Shown here: piece by piece, positions 33,826 through 45,023 of the stretch | Layout of the letters: each line of letters opens with the position of its first letter | Numbering within the stretch: position 1 is the stretch's first letter | Source of the DNA: Phialocephala subalpina | Taxonomy: Eukaryota; Ascomycota; Leotiomycetes; Helotiales; Mollisiaceae | Assembly: GCA_900073065.1 (NCBI GenBank) | Contig: FJOG01000016.1 | Coordinates: forward strand, 434,001-498,000 | Reading direction: 5' to 3' | DNA: 64,000 bases | The notes under the pieces: model-generated | Databases searched by the model: none | Told to the model about the DNA's origin: nothing | What the model saw: the letters and a program-made list of their open reading frames with translations, nothing else | Position numbers and translations under genes: made by a program

Positions 33826-34101
33826 CTACCAACCACCTCTCAGCTTCCTCTGGCCCATCTGCTCAACCTTCGTCTTAGTATGTTCCATCCTGTTTCCGAA
33901 AGCCTGAGTTCTCTCCGCTAACAAGAGATTGGTCTCAGAAGTACCCTCGATTACCCGCAGGGACTTGAACTCCTTCAGAGCTTTGACCCTAGGTTTTTCC
34001 GATGCTGACAACCAAGGTCTTGATACTGGGAAATCATCCCTCCTGCACAAGGAAAGTCCACCCTTTCGACCCCACAGAGTATTGCTGTCAATTCTACACA
34101 C
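33826..34101 (-). pseudogene. Coding-like fragment, minus strand
   Basis: The minus-strand frame contains VKALKEFKSLRVIEGTSETN, LLLAERTQAFGNRMEHTKTK and VEQMGQRKLRGGW, a charged, helix-prone, coding-like stretch that ends at a TAG. Its 5' part looks non-coding, so it may be a terminal exon or a remnant. It lies downstream of the spliced fragment at 34259-34724 on the same strand. Confidence 0.25.
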
Positions 34102-34258
34102 GATTCAACTGATTTCCACCACTATTTTAAGCTGGAATTCGTAGTTTTGGTGGCAGAGCGGACATTCTGCTCCCAAGTGATAGATTTGAAGGATCCGAGA
34201 CAAGGGACATTTCGGCTCCAGGCCATGCCGTCGAAGAACAGGGAGTTGATGTTGTTCG

Positions 34259-34724
34259 TCAACGTGATTTTTGCGCACTGAATTGAAGGGGGACGGTGGC
34301 GCTCAAATGTCTGACTTTCAATAGGTCTTTGGTCTTCCGCTTATTGAAGTCTTCGACGTTGTGTCTGTCGATATCAGCGTAAATGCGTGTGGATTCGTTG
34401 AGAAACTCGCTATGTAGGGCTGGATCTCGGAGTTAGCATTCCTATTCCAAGGACTTCAAAGAGGAGAGGAGAGGAGAGCGTTGCTCTGTGAAGGTGCGCT
34501 TACCTGGGTCGAAGCCATCATCGAAAGCTTGGAGGATTAATGGGGTCAGCCTTTCGAAAATCTTGTACCAAAAGGCGCGTGTTGAGTGATAGAGGATGAA
34601 GTGATTATCCTCTCAATCTTTACGGGGTATTTGCCGCCCATTCTCTTCCTTCGTCCTGCTCACTGCCGTCCTCCTCCACCGTGATATCCTCCTCCGTTCC
34701 ACCAATCCAACCAAGGCCATGGGT
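34259..34724 (-). pseudogene. Spliced coding-like remnant, unknown product
   Basis: Reading the minus strand, segments 34724-34624, 34550-34504 and 34419-34259 join in one frame through canonical introns (GTAAAG..AAAG, 73 nt; GTAAGC..CCAG, 84 nt). They give GLGWIGGTEEDITVEEDGSE, QDEGREWAANTP, LTPLILQAFDDGFDP, LHSEFLNESTRIYADIDRHN, VEDFNKRKTKDLL and a stop. A further coding-like line in another frame (LTNNINSLFFDGMAWSRNVP) follows at about 34150-34260. The 5' end is open to a stop and no ATG was found, so I treat it as a partial or decayed gene. No family recognised. Confidence 0.35.
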
Positions 34725-35060
34725 CCGCTCTCAATTCCCTCCCCATGATCCCTAGGGAATCCAAGAATGTCCCCCTGACCGAGAGCCCTGTCCTTCTAAC
34801 GACGGAAGTCCTCCATGGCAAGCGAAGAGACTAGTGGGCTTTCCTCTACGGCGATTTCACACATTTTCTGACCGCTCTCTAGTGAATAACATAGTCATCC
34901 ATGTCAACGATTGCAGGCAAAGGATTCTATAGGGTTTCCAGGTCATTCTTTCGCTTGTAAGCATTCTCGGACTTCTCTCTTATGAAAGGCTTAGTCATTT
35001 GTCGGAAATCTGCATCGACTATTCGCAATTTTGGCCCAGCCTAGAGCCGACTACTGCTAA
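34725..35060 (-). pseudogene. Minus-strand fragment with repeated in-frame TAG codons
   Basis: One minus-strand frame reads VDADFRQMTKPFIREKSENA, YKRKNDLETL, TAG, NPLPAIVDMDDYVIH, TAG, RAVRKCVKSP, TAG. The text between the stops is coding-like, and CAG to TAG (C to T) would explain each stop. It may be the 5' part of the spliced remnant next to it. Confidence 0.3.
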
Positions 35061-36297
35061 TTCTAGGAGCCCTGAGCTCCTAATCGCGGCGTAATTATTA
35101 AAACCCACGTTCCTCATAAACAGAGGACAGGGGCGCTATTAACTGCGTTTGAAATAGATATTCTCATTTCTCAAGCCTAGAACGTCTGACTTAGGAAGGA
35201 CGAACATTCTGCTATCCGGCTGCCAGAATCCAAGAACGGACATTCTCTTAGAGTCCAAGTTTAGTATTTGAGCCCTTGGTACGGAGGAAACTTCTTCGCT
35301 TGAGCGCCCCAAGAAATGCCCTCGTTCTCCTCCGCATCGATCTCCGCACCCCCTATATCCATCACGGTCAGGTGATAAGACCTCTTCCTGACACAACAGT
35401 CCCATCGTGAATTTCAGAGACCTCAATAACGGACGTACTCTGAAAACTCTTAAAGGTAAGTTTGCGGATGAGGTCAGAGTCGATTCAGAGAATACAAGCA
35501 ATTTTTGCAAATCCGTTCCAACCCCCGTATCCGCAAAGAGCCCAAGAATAGAAATCGCAGCCTGCTGTGAGATTCATGCAGAATCTTCTGCTATGGATTC
35601 CGCCGCAGGACCGCCACAGAGGTTACTTCCCCGCTCTCCGCCTGACAAAAGGAGGAGATAGTGGCAGGGTGGAGCGGGAAAACAAGGTGTGAGTTCGGAG
35701 CTCGACATGGACAGTGTAGACTGCAAGGCGTTCTTCGGACTTACAGACCTTTACTCCAAGAGTCCCAGACAGGACGTCACCTTCAAAATCCCAATGTATG
35801 TATGGCTGAGGCAAAGAGTAGATCTTATGTTCAAGTCTTAATTCTCCAAATATACATCATCCATCCTCCATCCTCCATCCTTTCTGTCCATCCAGCTCTC
35901 TACAGATCTCCACCAATATAGCAATAGCAAAGCACCCCCATTTCTTTGCCTTCTACATACTGTCGCCAGCTCGGCCTGTCTTTCCTCCTCTCCTCCCCTT
36001 CTTTCCCTTTCCATACAAAATGCAAATGCCCGCTCCGCTCCTGCTCCGCTCCGCTCAATTTGAGCTCAAGAGCAGTGAAAGAATGTTGGTATCAAGGACA
36101 AAAAGAAACTATAAGGGTAAAAGCACAAATTCCTACTCCCATCGAGCATAGCGCCATGCGTCGCTTCATCATGAATCATTCGTTACCAGCCAAATCAGCG
36201 ATCAATTCCTACAGTAAGAGCAACTATCGTGCTCTTTTCGGTGTATTCCGAAGACACTAGATGTACGGCATCCATGCCGAGCTGCATAATCTAGGCC
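35061..36297. other. Intergenic stretch, possible further remnants
   Basis: Contains a minus-strand frame at 35139-35510 with a coding-like end (LGFWQPDSRMFVLPKSDVLG) and a plus-strand frame around 35407-35661 (LKGKFADEVRVDSENTSNFC). Neither has a convincing start or homology. The right end is the 3' flank of the MIT-domain gene. Confidence 0.3.
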
Positions 36298-39200
36298 CTA
36301 GACCAATACCCACTCACTACCTCTCTTGATGAACTTGTCCAGAAGCATTCCTACATCGGTCAGGACAAAACGACAGATATAGAAACCGAAGAACTCGGCG
36401 GCGTGACGAGTGCAGAGCTCGAGACCGACTTGTGTCTTATCAGCGTGTCGAAGGCCTGGGTCCTCAACTTGGCGTGCGATTTGATCAATTGTCTGCGCGG
36501 CGTCGAAGAGCCTCGCCAACGCACTCATGTAGTTCGCATTCGGACCCGTGAATTGAACCTGACTAACATCCCTCTTCGCAAATCGAACCTTCGCTACTGA
36601 GTTCGCAGTCATAGGTAATGTCGCCATCGAAAGACCTTCTTTGGGTCCATCCGTGGGTGTCTTGTTCAAGTAGGCATTTGATAAGCCGACGCCAGAGTTC
36701 TTGGACCTCAGTCTCCGCCACGAGAATGTGGAAGATTTGCTGGACATGCTTCCGGACTTCGAGTTCAAGGTGCTCGTTTCTCCTTCTCCACCAAGATGAG
36801 CGTCTTTGAACATACCTCCTGAGCCTTGAACGCCGACTTCATTGCCTAGCTTCTTTGACAGAGTTGCCTGAACTTGTTCAAGCACTCCTTCGAGCGATTG
36901 CATCTCCTCCAAGACGGCATCAGCGTCATAGGTATCTACTTGAGCAAGCTTCATCAGAGCCGCTGTCAAGAAATCACAGTTGGCGATTTTGTCCTCCAGA
37001 CCCTTAATCTTCACACCCTTGACTCGCCACACATCGCGGGGAACGAAAAGTTTAGTTGACAGGTAGCCGCCACGAGGATGTGCAATGGTCTGGTAGAGAG
37101 CTCGCATGAGCCAGAATGGCCGAAGAAGATATTCTGTCGGACAGGGTTCAAGAGGAATTGGTGCTCCAGCACTCAATGGGTTTGGGGAGCCTGGACTCTC
37201 TGGCGAATGAATGTCGCTGTCGAAGAGGTGCATTCCGCCTGCATTCGTGTTCATTCCGTTCATTTTCTCTCTGAAAGCCACCGCGATCGGCGTAGGCAGA
37301 GTGGGCATGGTAGGTATCCGTCCGCCTGGATCTCTTGGGTTGAATTGTGAACTCAAAGGAGTATTTGGAGATATGTCGGAATCATGATCAATATGTGATA
37401 CCGAGAGGTTTCGACCTTTCAGGTTCTTGAGACTAGAAGATGAGAAGTTTTTCCGCAGGCCAGCCCTTGATTGACTTCGTCCCGGAGATCCGGAGCGAGG
37501 TAATTGTCCGTTCAAGTCACTATCATTGGTGAAAGTCTGGGTAAGAGTAGGTGTTGGAGGAGATATGATTTCCGAAGGACTAGGGGCGGGATATGGTGAC
37601 GAAGCTTGCCGGGAGGTTTGGGGTACTGGAGGACGACCTAGCGGCGGAGGTATTGGTTGCTGTTGTAGAATTCCAGCAGTTTTTGGTTGAACGGCAACAG
37701 TGCCATTCGGAAGGCGAGGCGGTGGTATTGATGGTGGCTGTGTTAAAGGTCCACTTTGCTCAATGGGTACTTTGACTGTGGTTTCGATCTTCAATTGTTT
37801 GGCATTCTGACCCGACAATCGTCGACTGCGAACGCCTTGTGAGTTTGAGAAGGCTAAAGGTGGCTGAGAACCTTGATTGAATGGGGGTGGAGGTGGAAGT
37901 GCTTGAGCGGGCGGAGGATGTAAGGGTGGCGGGGTTTTTGAAAGTGAAGGAATATCAGGTATTGTGGAGGTCTCAGCAACAGTTGATAGTGTTGTGCCTG
38001 CTGTTGTCGGGTTTGATCCTGTTGAGCTGTGCCATGTCCTTCCAGAGAAACCGCTAGAGTCAGACTCGCGAGGTAGAGCAGACTTCGACTGAAGGCCAAA
38101 CTCGAAGTCGTCAAGTATGTAGCCCCTGGTCATTTCCTCCAGCATACGTTCCTCCTCTTCCGACTCATTCCCCTCGTACTCATCATCGAGACTATTTTGC
38201 CTCTCCTGCTTCTGTCGAAGCAGCCGTTTCCTTTCTCTCTCTCTCGCTTCTTGAATTATAGCTTCTCGTTCCGTCTGTCGTACTCTTTCTTTCGCCAATT
38301 CAACCTTTCGTCTAACATTGGCGACAATCTCATCGTCGTCGTCATAATCATAACGAGAAGGCTCGGATGGATCCATTGGTTCAAAGCCTTCATCGTAAGC
38401 AGCCTCAATAGCCTCATCCAGTGCGGTATCAAACTCTGTCTCTGTTGCACCGCTTGGAGCGCGAATGTGTTTTCGTCTGAGACCCATAGAGGACGACCGG
38501 GAGTGGACAGATGAGACTGCCGAGTCTCCTGATTCATCTATAGTATCTAGCCAGGACATCGACTCGTTGCTTGGAGCACGAGTATGGCCATTCGTTGTTA
38601 ATGCTATACCAGACAAATTTGAACTTGATAAATCAGACGACTGTTGTCTCTCATGGTTGGTACTCTGGTTTCCATGTGTCATTGGAGAAGAGGGTCGTCG
38701 CGGGGAAAGTGGAGGCGGCATGTACTGGCTGTCCATAGGCGGTGCTAGGTTGAGATTGGGTTCGTGTATGCGTTCTCGCATAGGTGACTTGGAGTATGAT
38801 CGCCCTGCATATTGATCTCCTATATTCTTGGGTCGATATTGCAGCGTTTCTAAGCCTGAAGGTAATAACGAGTCCCTCCGGAATGGCAACTGCGATGTTG
38901 GTATTGATCTGGTCTGTTGGTCCGAGATATAAGATTGATCATTGACAATCCTCGTCACAGTAGCCGTTTCGATAATAGCAGCTTCCTCGTCATCGTCTAC
39001 AGGTGATGATAACTCGTCTGTTTTGTATCCACCGCTCTCGGGTCGTGCGGGTAAAGCCTTGCCAACCTTCTCTTCGCTTTGCAGTTGAGGCGCAATCTTC
39101 TTCAATTCGCTAATCCGACTAGTGTAGGTATTGCGCTGAAAAGTTAGCTACATAGAGTAAGGATGTCCGCAGAACTTACAATTGCCTCTAGCTTGCGCCT

Positions 39201-40136
39201 GTCATCGTCTCCAGAGCTTCGCAACATCACTTGCTGTAACAGTGCGCATGCCTCCGAGTACGCCTGCATCGCGCCCTCGAAATTCTGCGCATTGTCAAGC
39301 AGCACCGCCGTGTTCGCTTTCTGCAGAGCTTTGGAGAGCATTGCTTTCTGCGAGGGTTGTTTGGAACTCCTGCTAGATGACCCCGAAGCAGCGCTGCCTT
39401 TCGTGACCTGTGACCGGTGTCGAGAATGTCCCCTGGAACGTGGTCTCTCTTCCTCCACCGCCTCTCTTGCCCCGCTGTTTTGTGAAGAACTCGGTCCAAA
39501 TACTGGTGATGGTCCCAGGCCCGCGGATCTCGTCGCCGACGAGCCTCGCTTTTGCGAAAAGTCCCTCGGTCCCAATGTCGAGTCCTCCCAGGCCTTCCCG
39601 AAATAATCAGTGTTACGATAGGCAGCGGACAATATTTGAGCGGTCGAAGGAGACGGGGTTGTGGCACCAGTCAATGGCGAAGACCCGTTGCCCACAGAGG
39701 TCTGCAGACTCGGCAGAGTGTTTATAGGAGGCAAGGTGATCGTAGAAGGGTCGAATGGCGTCCGCGTAATCCTAGGCTGTGAGGGCGAGTTCCCTGTTGA
39801 TGGCCGATTTTTCTGCAGCTTTCGCGGGGGACTTGGCGTAGTATCTAGAAAAGCCCCTCCCCCAAAAGACATCCGTCGCGTGAAGGAACTGGACCGATTG
39901 TGAGTGTGGCTCGCGGCACTCGAGGAGGTGGACTTGGACCAGCGATTAATGGCCCCTTGCTCGGAAGCAGTTACAGATTTCGAAATGAGGGCATTCTGGG
40001 TGGAGAATGGCGGAGCGGCAGTGGTGCGTTCCCGGCTCTGGTGTTCAATCGAGTTATAGGAGGATGATCTCTGGTGGCCGTGAGCTCTCGAGGAAGGGTT
40101 GGTTCCGGTGTGGAAGGGAATGGGTTCATTGTCCAT
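36298..40136 (-). CDS. Large MIT-domain protein
   Basis: Exons 40136-39180 and 39135-36298 (44-nt GTAAGT..CAG intron) give 1264 residues starting MDNEPIPFHTGTNPSSRAHG. Residues 1-260 are Ser/Pro-rich and disordered. An MIT (microtubule-interacting and trafficking) three-helix domain covers about 264-335 (KAMLSKALQKANTAVLLDNA, FEGAMQAYSEACALLQQVML) with the intron inside its third helix (RNTYTSRISELKKI). A long charged coiled-coil stretch near 585-640 (ANVRRKVELAKERVRQTERE) and Pro-rich linkers follow. A conserved globular C-terminal region from about 960 begins EPCPTEYLLRPFWLMRALYQ and continues with an IAHPRGGYLSTKLFVPRDVW motif. MIT domains bind ESCRT-III tails, so an endosomal or septal membrane role is likely, but the partner and exact function are unknown. 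Confidence 0.85.
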
Positions 40137-40287
40137 CTCTTCGACATCGAGGTCTGCCGTCGCAGAAAGCCCCCACTAATTACCGTCTTCGGTTGATATC
40201 CCTGTAGAGGCCTTTACCACGAAAAATAGCGGCAGCCACAAGAGCAATCGAGGAAAATGATATCGATAGATGCGCGCGATATTCGTG

Positions 40288-40318
40288 CTGGACCTGGACC
40301 TGGACCTGGACCTGGACC
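40288..40318 (+). repeat. Hexanucleotide CTGGAC run
   Basis: Five CTGGAC units in tandem, about 150-180 bp upstream of the MIT gene start, in its likely promoter or leader. Confidence 0.9.
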
Positions 40319-40512
40319 CGGGGGAAGGAAGCCGTCTCGACCTTGGTGATCGCAAATCGTTCGGTCGATGGAGAAGGAAGGGACGAGTCAGATCCAAGCG
40401 CGCCACACTATTGTCTGTATTGTGACCCCAAGCTGTTCCCAGGAAGGTTCTCGAGAACTGCACGCCGATTGCCAGAGCACGTTATCGTCGATAGTCCCCT
40501 TTCCGTTGTGTC

Positions 40513-40560
40513 CTGCTCCGGCTCCGGCTCCAGCTCCAGCTCCTCTTCCTCTTCCTCTTC
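40513..40560 (+). repeat. CTCCGG/CTCCAG/CTCTTC hexamer array
   Basis: A pyrimidine-rich array of six-base units drifting from GCTCCG through GCTCCA to CTCTTC. Confidence 0.8.
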
Positions 40561-40930
40561 TATGCGTCCTTCCTATCGCCTGCACCCGATACCAGAGATA
40601 TCGTGCGTCCAACTCGGTCAAATCCTGGCCTAGATATGTGCCTTCATCGGGCCTGCTTCGGTCTGTGAGCGTCGTGAGGACCGTCGTACAGTGTTGCGAC
40701 CGATATGGATGTGGTGTTTGTGTCCCGAGTATTATACACGTCTTGCCGATATAAACGCCCTCGACCGTCCGCCTTGACCTTGCGTCTGCTAGTCTTCGAA
40801 CTCTATCCTACACCACCGCACAGCCTATTCGATGCCTCTCCGATGTGGGAGTGTGAATGCCGTCGGTCTCGGATCGCAATTGGGAGATGGGAGATTTATC
40901 ACTCAAATCTGCTGCTTTCCGTCAACTCCA

Positions 40931-40950
40931 AGACAGACAGACAGACAGAC
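40931..40950 (+). repeat. GACA tetranucleotide run
   Basis: Five GACA units in tandem. Confidence 0.9.
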
Positions 40951-41528
40951 AAGAGTTGTAGGCGGCTAGCTAGGCGGGGCAAGAAACGCAGGTTCCCAGC
41001 GTTCCGAGAGATCGCATCAGCTACTGTCGAGCCGAGTCCGCAGATGGCAGAGGGGGAATCTGCCTGAGGGTGGAGATAAAAGATATAAAAATACAGTACA
41101 GTACAGAATTTTGAGAAGGACGAACTGCCGCCCTGTACACAGCATGCAGCAGCAGGAGCAGGAGCAGGAGCGGCGCTCTGCCCACCCATCAGGGGTTTCG
41201 AGGAACGTTACAGGGGTATCACGACCAGAGTTACCGCGAATCAGGATAGCGCATCCCTTTCGGGGAATTTATGGGAGAAGGCTATCCTGAACTCTCTTTA
41301 GTGCAGCACCAAGCACCCCCTAGGTCAACTTGATCGAACACCTCCGCGTAACAACTTCTCCTTTTCTTGAATATCTGGTCACTTTGCATGGGACGACTGA
41401 TCACACGTCTATCACACGTCTATCACCCCGTCACATTTGACAGTTCTCTTGGACAAACAATCAGAAACAGATTGCTTGAGCTCATCGCCATGATCATGTT
41501 CTCTCTACAAAGAAACGGCATGAATTAA

Positions 41529-41960
41529 TTAATTCATGTTGAAACGGAGAATTTCGTGGCCTCTACGGCATCTTACTGACCAGTCGAACCCCTTTTCCAG
41601 ACGTCGATGGCACGATGCTCTCAGTTCAACTGACTGAGCGCTACGGGTGCGAGCGAGTACGACTCCTGTACCGCCAATCCGTCGGGCCATTCGCAACTGC
41701 AAGTCATTTTGGAGGATGTCTGACTGCCAAACCGTGCTTCCCCAGCCTCGACCCAAAGTCAATATCATCTCCTCATCATCGGAAACAGTCGATAGTGCCT
41801 CTTCCACACCCGGATTCCTGATCTGTGCTTTGAAGCTGGGGTCTCGTTCCATGGTCCGGCTGTGCCCGTAGAGGATCATCAAACGAGTCCAACCCTTAAG
41901 AAAATATTTCCGTCGTGTGGTACCATGCGGCGCCGGCGTGATTTTTCCTGGAAAACATCG
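41529..41960 (-). pseudogene. Coding-like minus-strand ORF, unknown
   Basis: The frame reads KITPAPHGTTRRKYFLKGWT, RLMILYGHSRTMERDPSFKA, QIRNPGVEEALSTVSDDEEM and ILTLGRGWGSTVWQSDIL before losing coding character near 41,640. An ATG at 41879 is available, but the frame is open further upstream. It overlaps, in another frame, the next fragment, so a frameshift or splice near 41,930 is likely. No family recognised. Confidence 0.3.
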
Positions 41961-42159
41961 ACTCGCTGTCCCTTACATACCGCGAGCTGCACCTTTGCAA
42001 GGAACGATATGCAAGCTGCAACTCCTGCAGCGTACTGAAAGCACGATTGCCACGCGATAACAGGCTGCGCAGATCCATTTCAATTGCATGCTTGGCATTT
42101 TGGGGGATTTCGCAATACGGTATCCCCAGAGCGCATGGAGCACCAGCTCGATACAGCAC
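41896..42159 (-). pseudogene. Coding-like minus-strand fragment, unknown
   Basis: The frame reads YRAGAPCALGIPYCEIPQNA, KHAIEMDLRSLLSRGNRAFS and TLQELQLAYRSLQRCSSRYV, with the look of a helical protein, and ends TTEIFS at TAA. It is followed directly by the 41529-41960 frame. No ATG in a useful place. Confidence 0.25.
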
Positions 42160-42558
42160 ACAAAAGCAAGATCACATTCCTTTTGCATATCGCCATAATC
42201 ATGGCATCATCGGTCCATGATTTAGAGCTCTCAGCTTTGATTCCTTTTTTCATGGCCAGACTTTAAGACTCGGCAGTCGCAGCATTGGGTCATCGAGTCA
42301 GGGCCTCGAAACAACTGAGCTATTCGCGAACGTTTATTCTGTCCACTTTTTGTTTCTCATCTGAACCAATTGACACACCATATCGAAACCTTATTTGATT
42401 CTTCTGTTCGGGTATTTGGTGTTGCTGTTTTTATCGAGAATTTAAAAGATCATGTTCTTTTTGGGTACGTCAAAGCACAGTCGATCCAGTCCCTGACCTG
42501 AATTGTCTTGACGATGTTTCATGTACCTCTCGACAACGCAAAGCATGGACGAGCACGT

Positions 42559-42840
42559 TCATGGAAAAGCTTGTCTCTTTAGTATCATCCACCTCTCACC
42601 CTCCCAAGCAGCCGGATAAAAACCACCCGAGCAGTTGGTGTCACATAACTGGGGAGATCCTAGGCATCTTGTGAACCATTTCCTGTTACCAAGGTACTTC
42701 CTGATCACGAGATCAGCATAGTCTCCGTCACTGCCGGTACTCGACCAGTCTCTGAGCTGTCGGGATGTCAAGGAGTGGAGTGAGTGATGACATCGTTCAG
42801 CCTTGCAATATATTTGAAGATGAACTTCCTTCGATCGATA
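42559..42840 (-). pseudogene. Coding-like Cys/Trp-rich fragment, unknown
   Basis: The minus strand is open for about 93 codons from a TGA at 42841-42843 to a TGA after QAFP. The core GDYADLVIRKYLGNRKWFTR, CLGSPQLCDTNCSGGFYPAA, WEGERWMILKRQ has a clear protein signature with three Cys and three Trp. There is no ATG, so it is an internal exon, an unassembled gene or a remnant. I do not recognise the family. Confidence 0.35.
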
Positions 42841-42843
42841 TCA

Positions 42844-43268
42844 ACCGGCGTCGGACCATCACCCGTCATTCGCAAGCGAGTATTTAAAAGGGAAAGCTGT
42901 GACGCATATGGGCAAGTGCTCGCGCATAAGTGAGCATTTTAAGTTTAAATTTCTCCTCGGTGTGAATGATTCGTATGCTTCTAGAAAGCAGGTTATAAAT
43001 ACTGAAACGTCCGGCACATCCTTTACTGTCGTGCCGTTCCGTGCCTGTTCATCCTTTATCACGCATGTTGGTATGGTGATACACCAGCGTCCTTCAATTT
43101 ATGTCAAGAGTGAGTTAATAAAGTCGACCGGCACGGATATCTGGTTGAGCCGTTTTCTTCAAAGGATTTGCAGAAGGGTATTATGATTCCACATGGTGAT
43201 CCAGCTGCTATGCTTAATGCCCATTTTAAGACCCCTCACTCAGCCTTTTGTAGCTTTGCTTCGCAAAA
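42844..43268. other. Intergenic stretch
   Basis: 3' flank of the ammonia-lyase gene. No gene seen. Confidence 0.5.
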
Positions 43269-44414
43269 TCAATCCCGCATCTGGTATCCTCTCTTTCCTT
43301 CAGTACAGAGAAGCACTACTGTCGAATTCGGACCGAGATCCAAACCACCGGTGCTCAAGATGTACTCCAGACCTGCCAAACTTGCAGCGCCGCAAGGCCC
43401 AGCATTAATACCGCAGGTCTGAAGATTCTTGATGGCGGTGTCAACATCAGAATCCTCAACCGCCACTGCAGCTTTAACTCCACCATTCAATATCGGCCAC
43501 CCGATGGCTGACAATGTCCCGCAGCACATGCCTGAGCAGATTGTATATCCCGTCTCGATGCTAGTCATCTCTCCAGCCTCTAGACTCGTCTTCAAGCAAG
43601 CTGCAGCCTTCGGTTCTACTGTAATGATCATCGACTTCGTTGGTCTTGGGGTCCTCTCAAAATGTGTCACGACAGCTTGGGCCAAGCTACCAACTCCCAC
43701 CGGCGTCACGACATGCGTAACCGTATTATTGCCCGTAATCTCAAGTACCTGCTCCTCGATCTCGTCAAACATAGTCTGATATCCTTCCACAATCGAACTT
43801 GCAGTCTCATCGTCAACCGTCAACGCCGTGTCGCTGATCAGCACACCTTTCCCTTCAGCATGTTGCTCGGCGGCCGCCTTGGTTGCAAGGACTGTCTGAT
43901 CATAATCTCCATCGTATGCCTGGACTCCTGCTCCCTCATTCCTGATCTTGAACTTTGCTTCTTCGTCTAGCCAGCTGGGAACAAAAATGCGAGCTTTGAT
44001 ACCAAGATAATTTGCCATACGCGCCACAGCTCGACCATGATTGCCATCTGTGGCTGCATATAAAGTGATTTCAGCAGCTTGTGCAGCCTCAGCCAACGTC
44101 CGCAGGGGTATGGCCGAAGGATTTCCAAGATTGGGAGGTCCATCCTTCTCTATCAAACCAAGCCTCTTCGTCAAAGCACGATAAGTAGCCCAAGACGCAC
44201 CCAGGATCTTAAATGCCGTGAGACCAAGGCGCTCAGTCTCATCTTTGAGCAACAGATAACCGATCCCGAGATCCTTCGCTATCTTCGGCAACGAGACCAG
44301 CGGAGTAGGCTTGTAATTCGGCAAAGATTCATGGAAAGCCCTCACCTCGGTGTTGCGCTCCGGAAGTCCTTCCGATGGCCTGTCAAGCTGATTGATGAAT
44401 ATTCTCGATGACAT
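43269..44414 (-). CDS. Diaminopropionate ammonia-lyase-like PLP enzyme
   Basis: Single exon, 381 residues (MSSRIFINQLDRPSEGLPER). It is a fold-type II PLP enzyme: YKPTPLVSLPKIAKDLGIG, then LLLKDETERLGLTAFKILGA with the Schiff-base Lys69; TDGNHGRAVA at about 122-131; SDTALTVDD followed by IVEGYQTMFDEIEEQV; the phosphate-binding PVGVGSLAQ at about 238; SGMCCGTLSAIGWPIL. The 'ER-GL-AFK-LGA' and 'SDTA...GYQTM--E' order is that of diaminopropionate ammonia-lyases (YgeX/DpaL) rather than threonine dehydratase. These split 2,3-diaminopropionate (and often serine) to pyruvate and ammonia. The Trp usual after SDTA is Leu here, so substrate preference may differ. It is divergent from 5-oxoprolinase across about 0.6 kb, which suggests co-regulation in amino-acid salvage. 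Confidence 0.85.
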   Translation of the reverse strand: MSSRIFINQLDRPSEGLPERNTEVRAFHESLPNYKPTPLVSLPKIAKDLGIGYLLLKDETERLGLTAFKILGASWATYRALTKRLGLIEKDGPPNLGNPSAIPLRTLAEAAQAAEITLYAATDGNHGRAVARMANYLGIKARIFVPSWLDEEAKFKIRNEGAGVQAYDGDYDQTVLATKAAAEQHAEGKGVLISDTALTVDDETASSIVEGYQTMFDEIEEQVLEITGNNTVTHVVTPVGVGSLAQAVVTHFERTPRPTKSMIITVEPKAAACLKTSLEAGEMTSIETGYTICSGMCCGTLSAIGWPILNGGVKAAVAVEDSDVDTAIKNLQTCGINAGPCGAASLAGLEYILSTGGLDLGPNSTVVLLCTEGKRGYQMRD

Positions 44415-45023
44415 GATCGATTTTTGATTGGGTCAAGCCACAGCTGTATCTTTGCAGGCGCTAAAGCTTGACATCTGCAGCGTGGCTTCCAGGCCGTCGA
44501 TTCCTATCAAGAGACGCCGCAACACCACGTTCTGGATGCACAATGCTGAAATCTGATGTTGAGATGTGATAAACCAGGATTGCCCCTCAACGAGTCCGGG
44601 CGCATGCCAAACTGGGCGTGAGAAAGAACAGGTGATTGAACTTTGTATGGTCAGTTCAACAATCGAAACAATTCTCAGTGAATCTTGAACTCATACAACC
44701 ACTACCTTCAAATATTAAGACGAAGACGAGGGATCTAGACCTCACTTTCAAAATCCCATTTTCGAACGACCCCTCAATCACGTGCTTACCCGCAACCAAC
44801 CCCACCAACGCGCCACCATCCCGTTTGCGGCTATTTGCGGCCACTGCCCCACATCAATTGCTCTATCAGCAAATCGATCCGGCGACTCAACTCCGTCATT
44901 AGTTCGTCGATCCTAACTCAAAAGCTTCTTATTTTTTCAAAGTTGAGCCTCAAGTCATTCTTCTTACCTTCATACAAACCTTTCCAACCATTTGGGACCT
45001 CAAAGGCTTTACGTGGATGTAAA
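44415..45023. promoter_or_regulatory. Divergent promoter: ammonia-lyase (-) and 5-oxoprolinase (+)
   Basis: About 609 bases between two divergent start codons. An ATTGG (CCAAT box on the minus strand) lies about 15 bases upstream of the lyase start; C/T-rich and A-rich leader sequence precedes the oxoprolinase start. No ORF of note. Confidence 0.5.

Larger units (their letters stand above)
40137..41528. other. Upstream region of the MIT gene, simple repeats
   Basis: No supported gene. Contains three short tandem runs (listed separately) and a GGAGCA run near 41155-41171. Confidence 0.5.
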
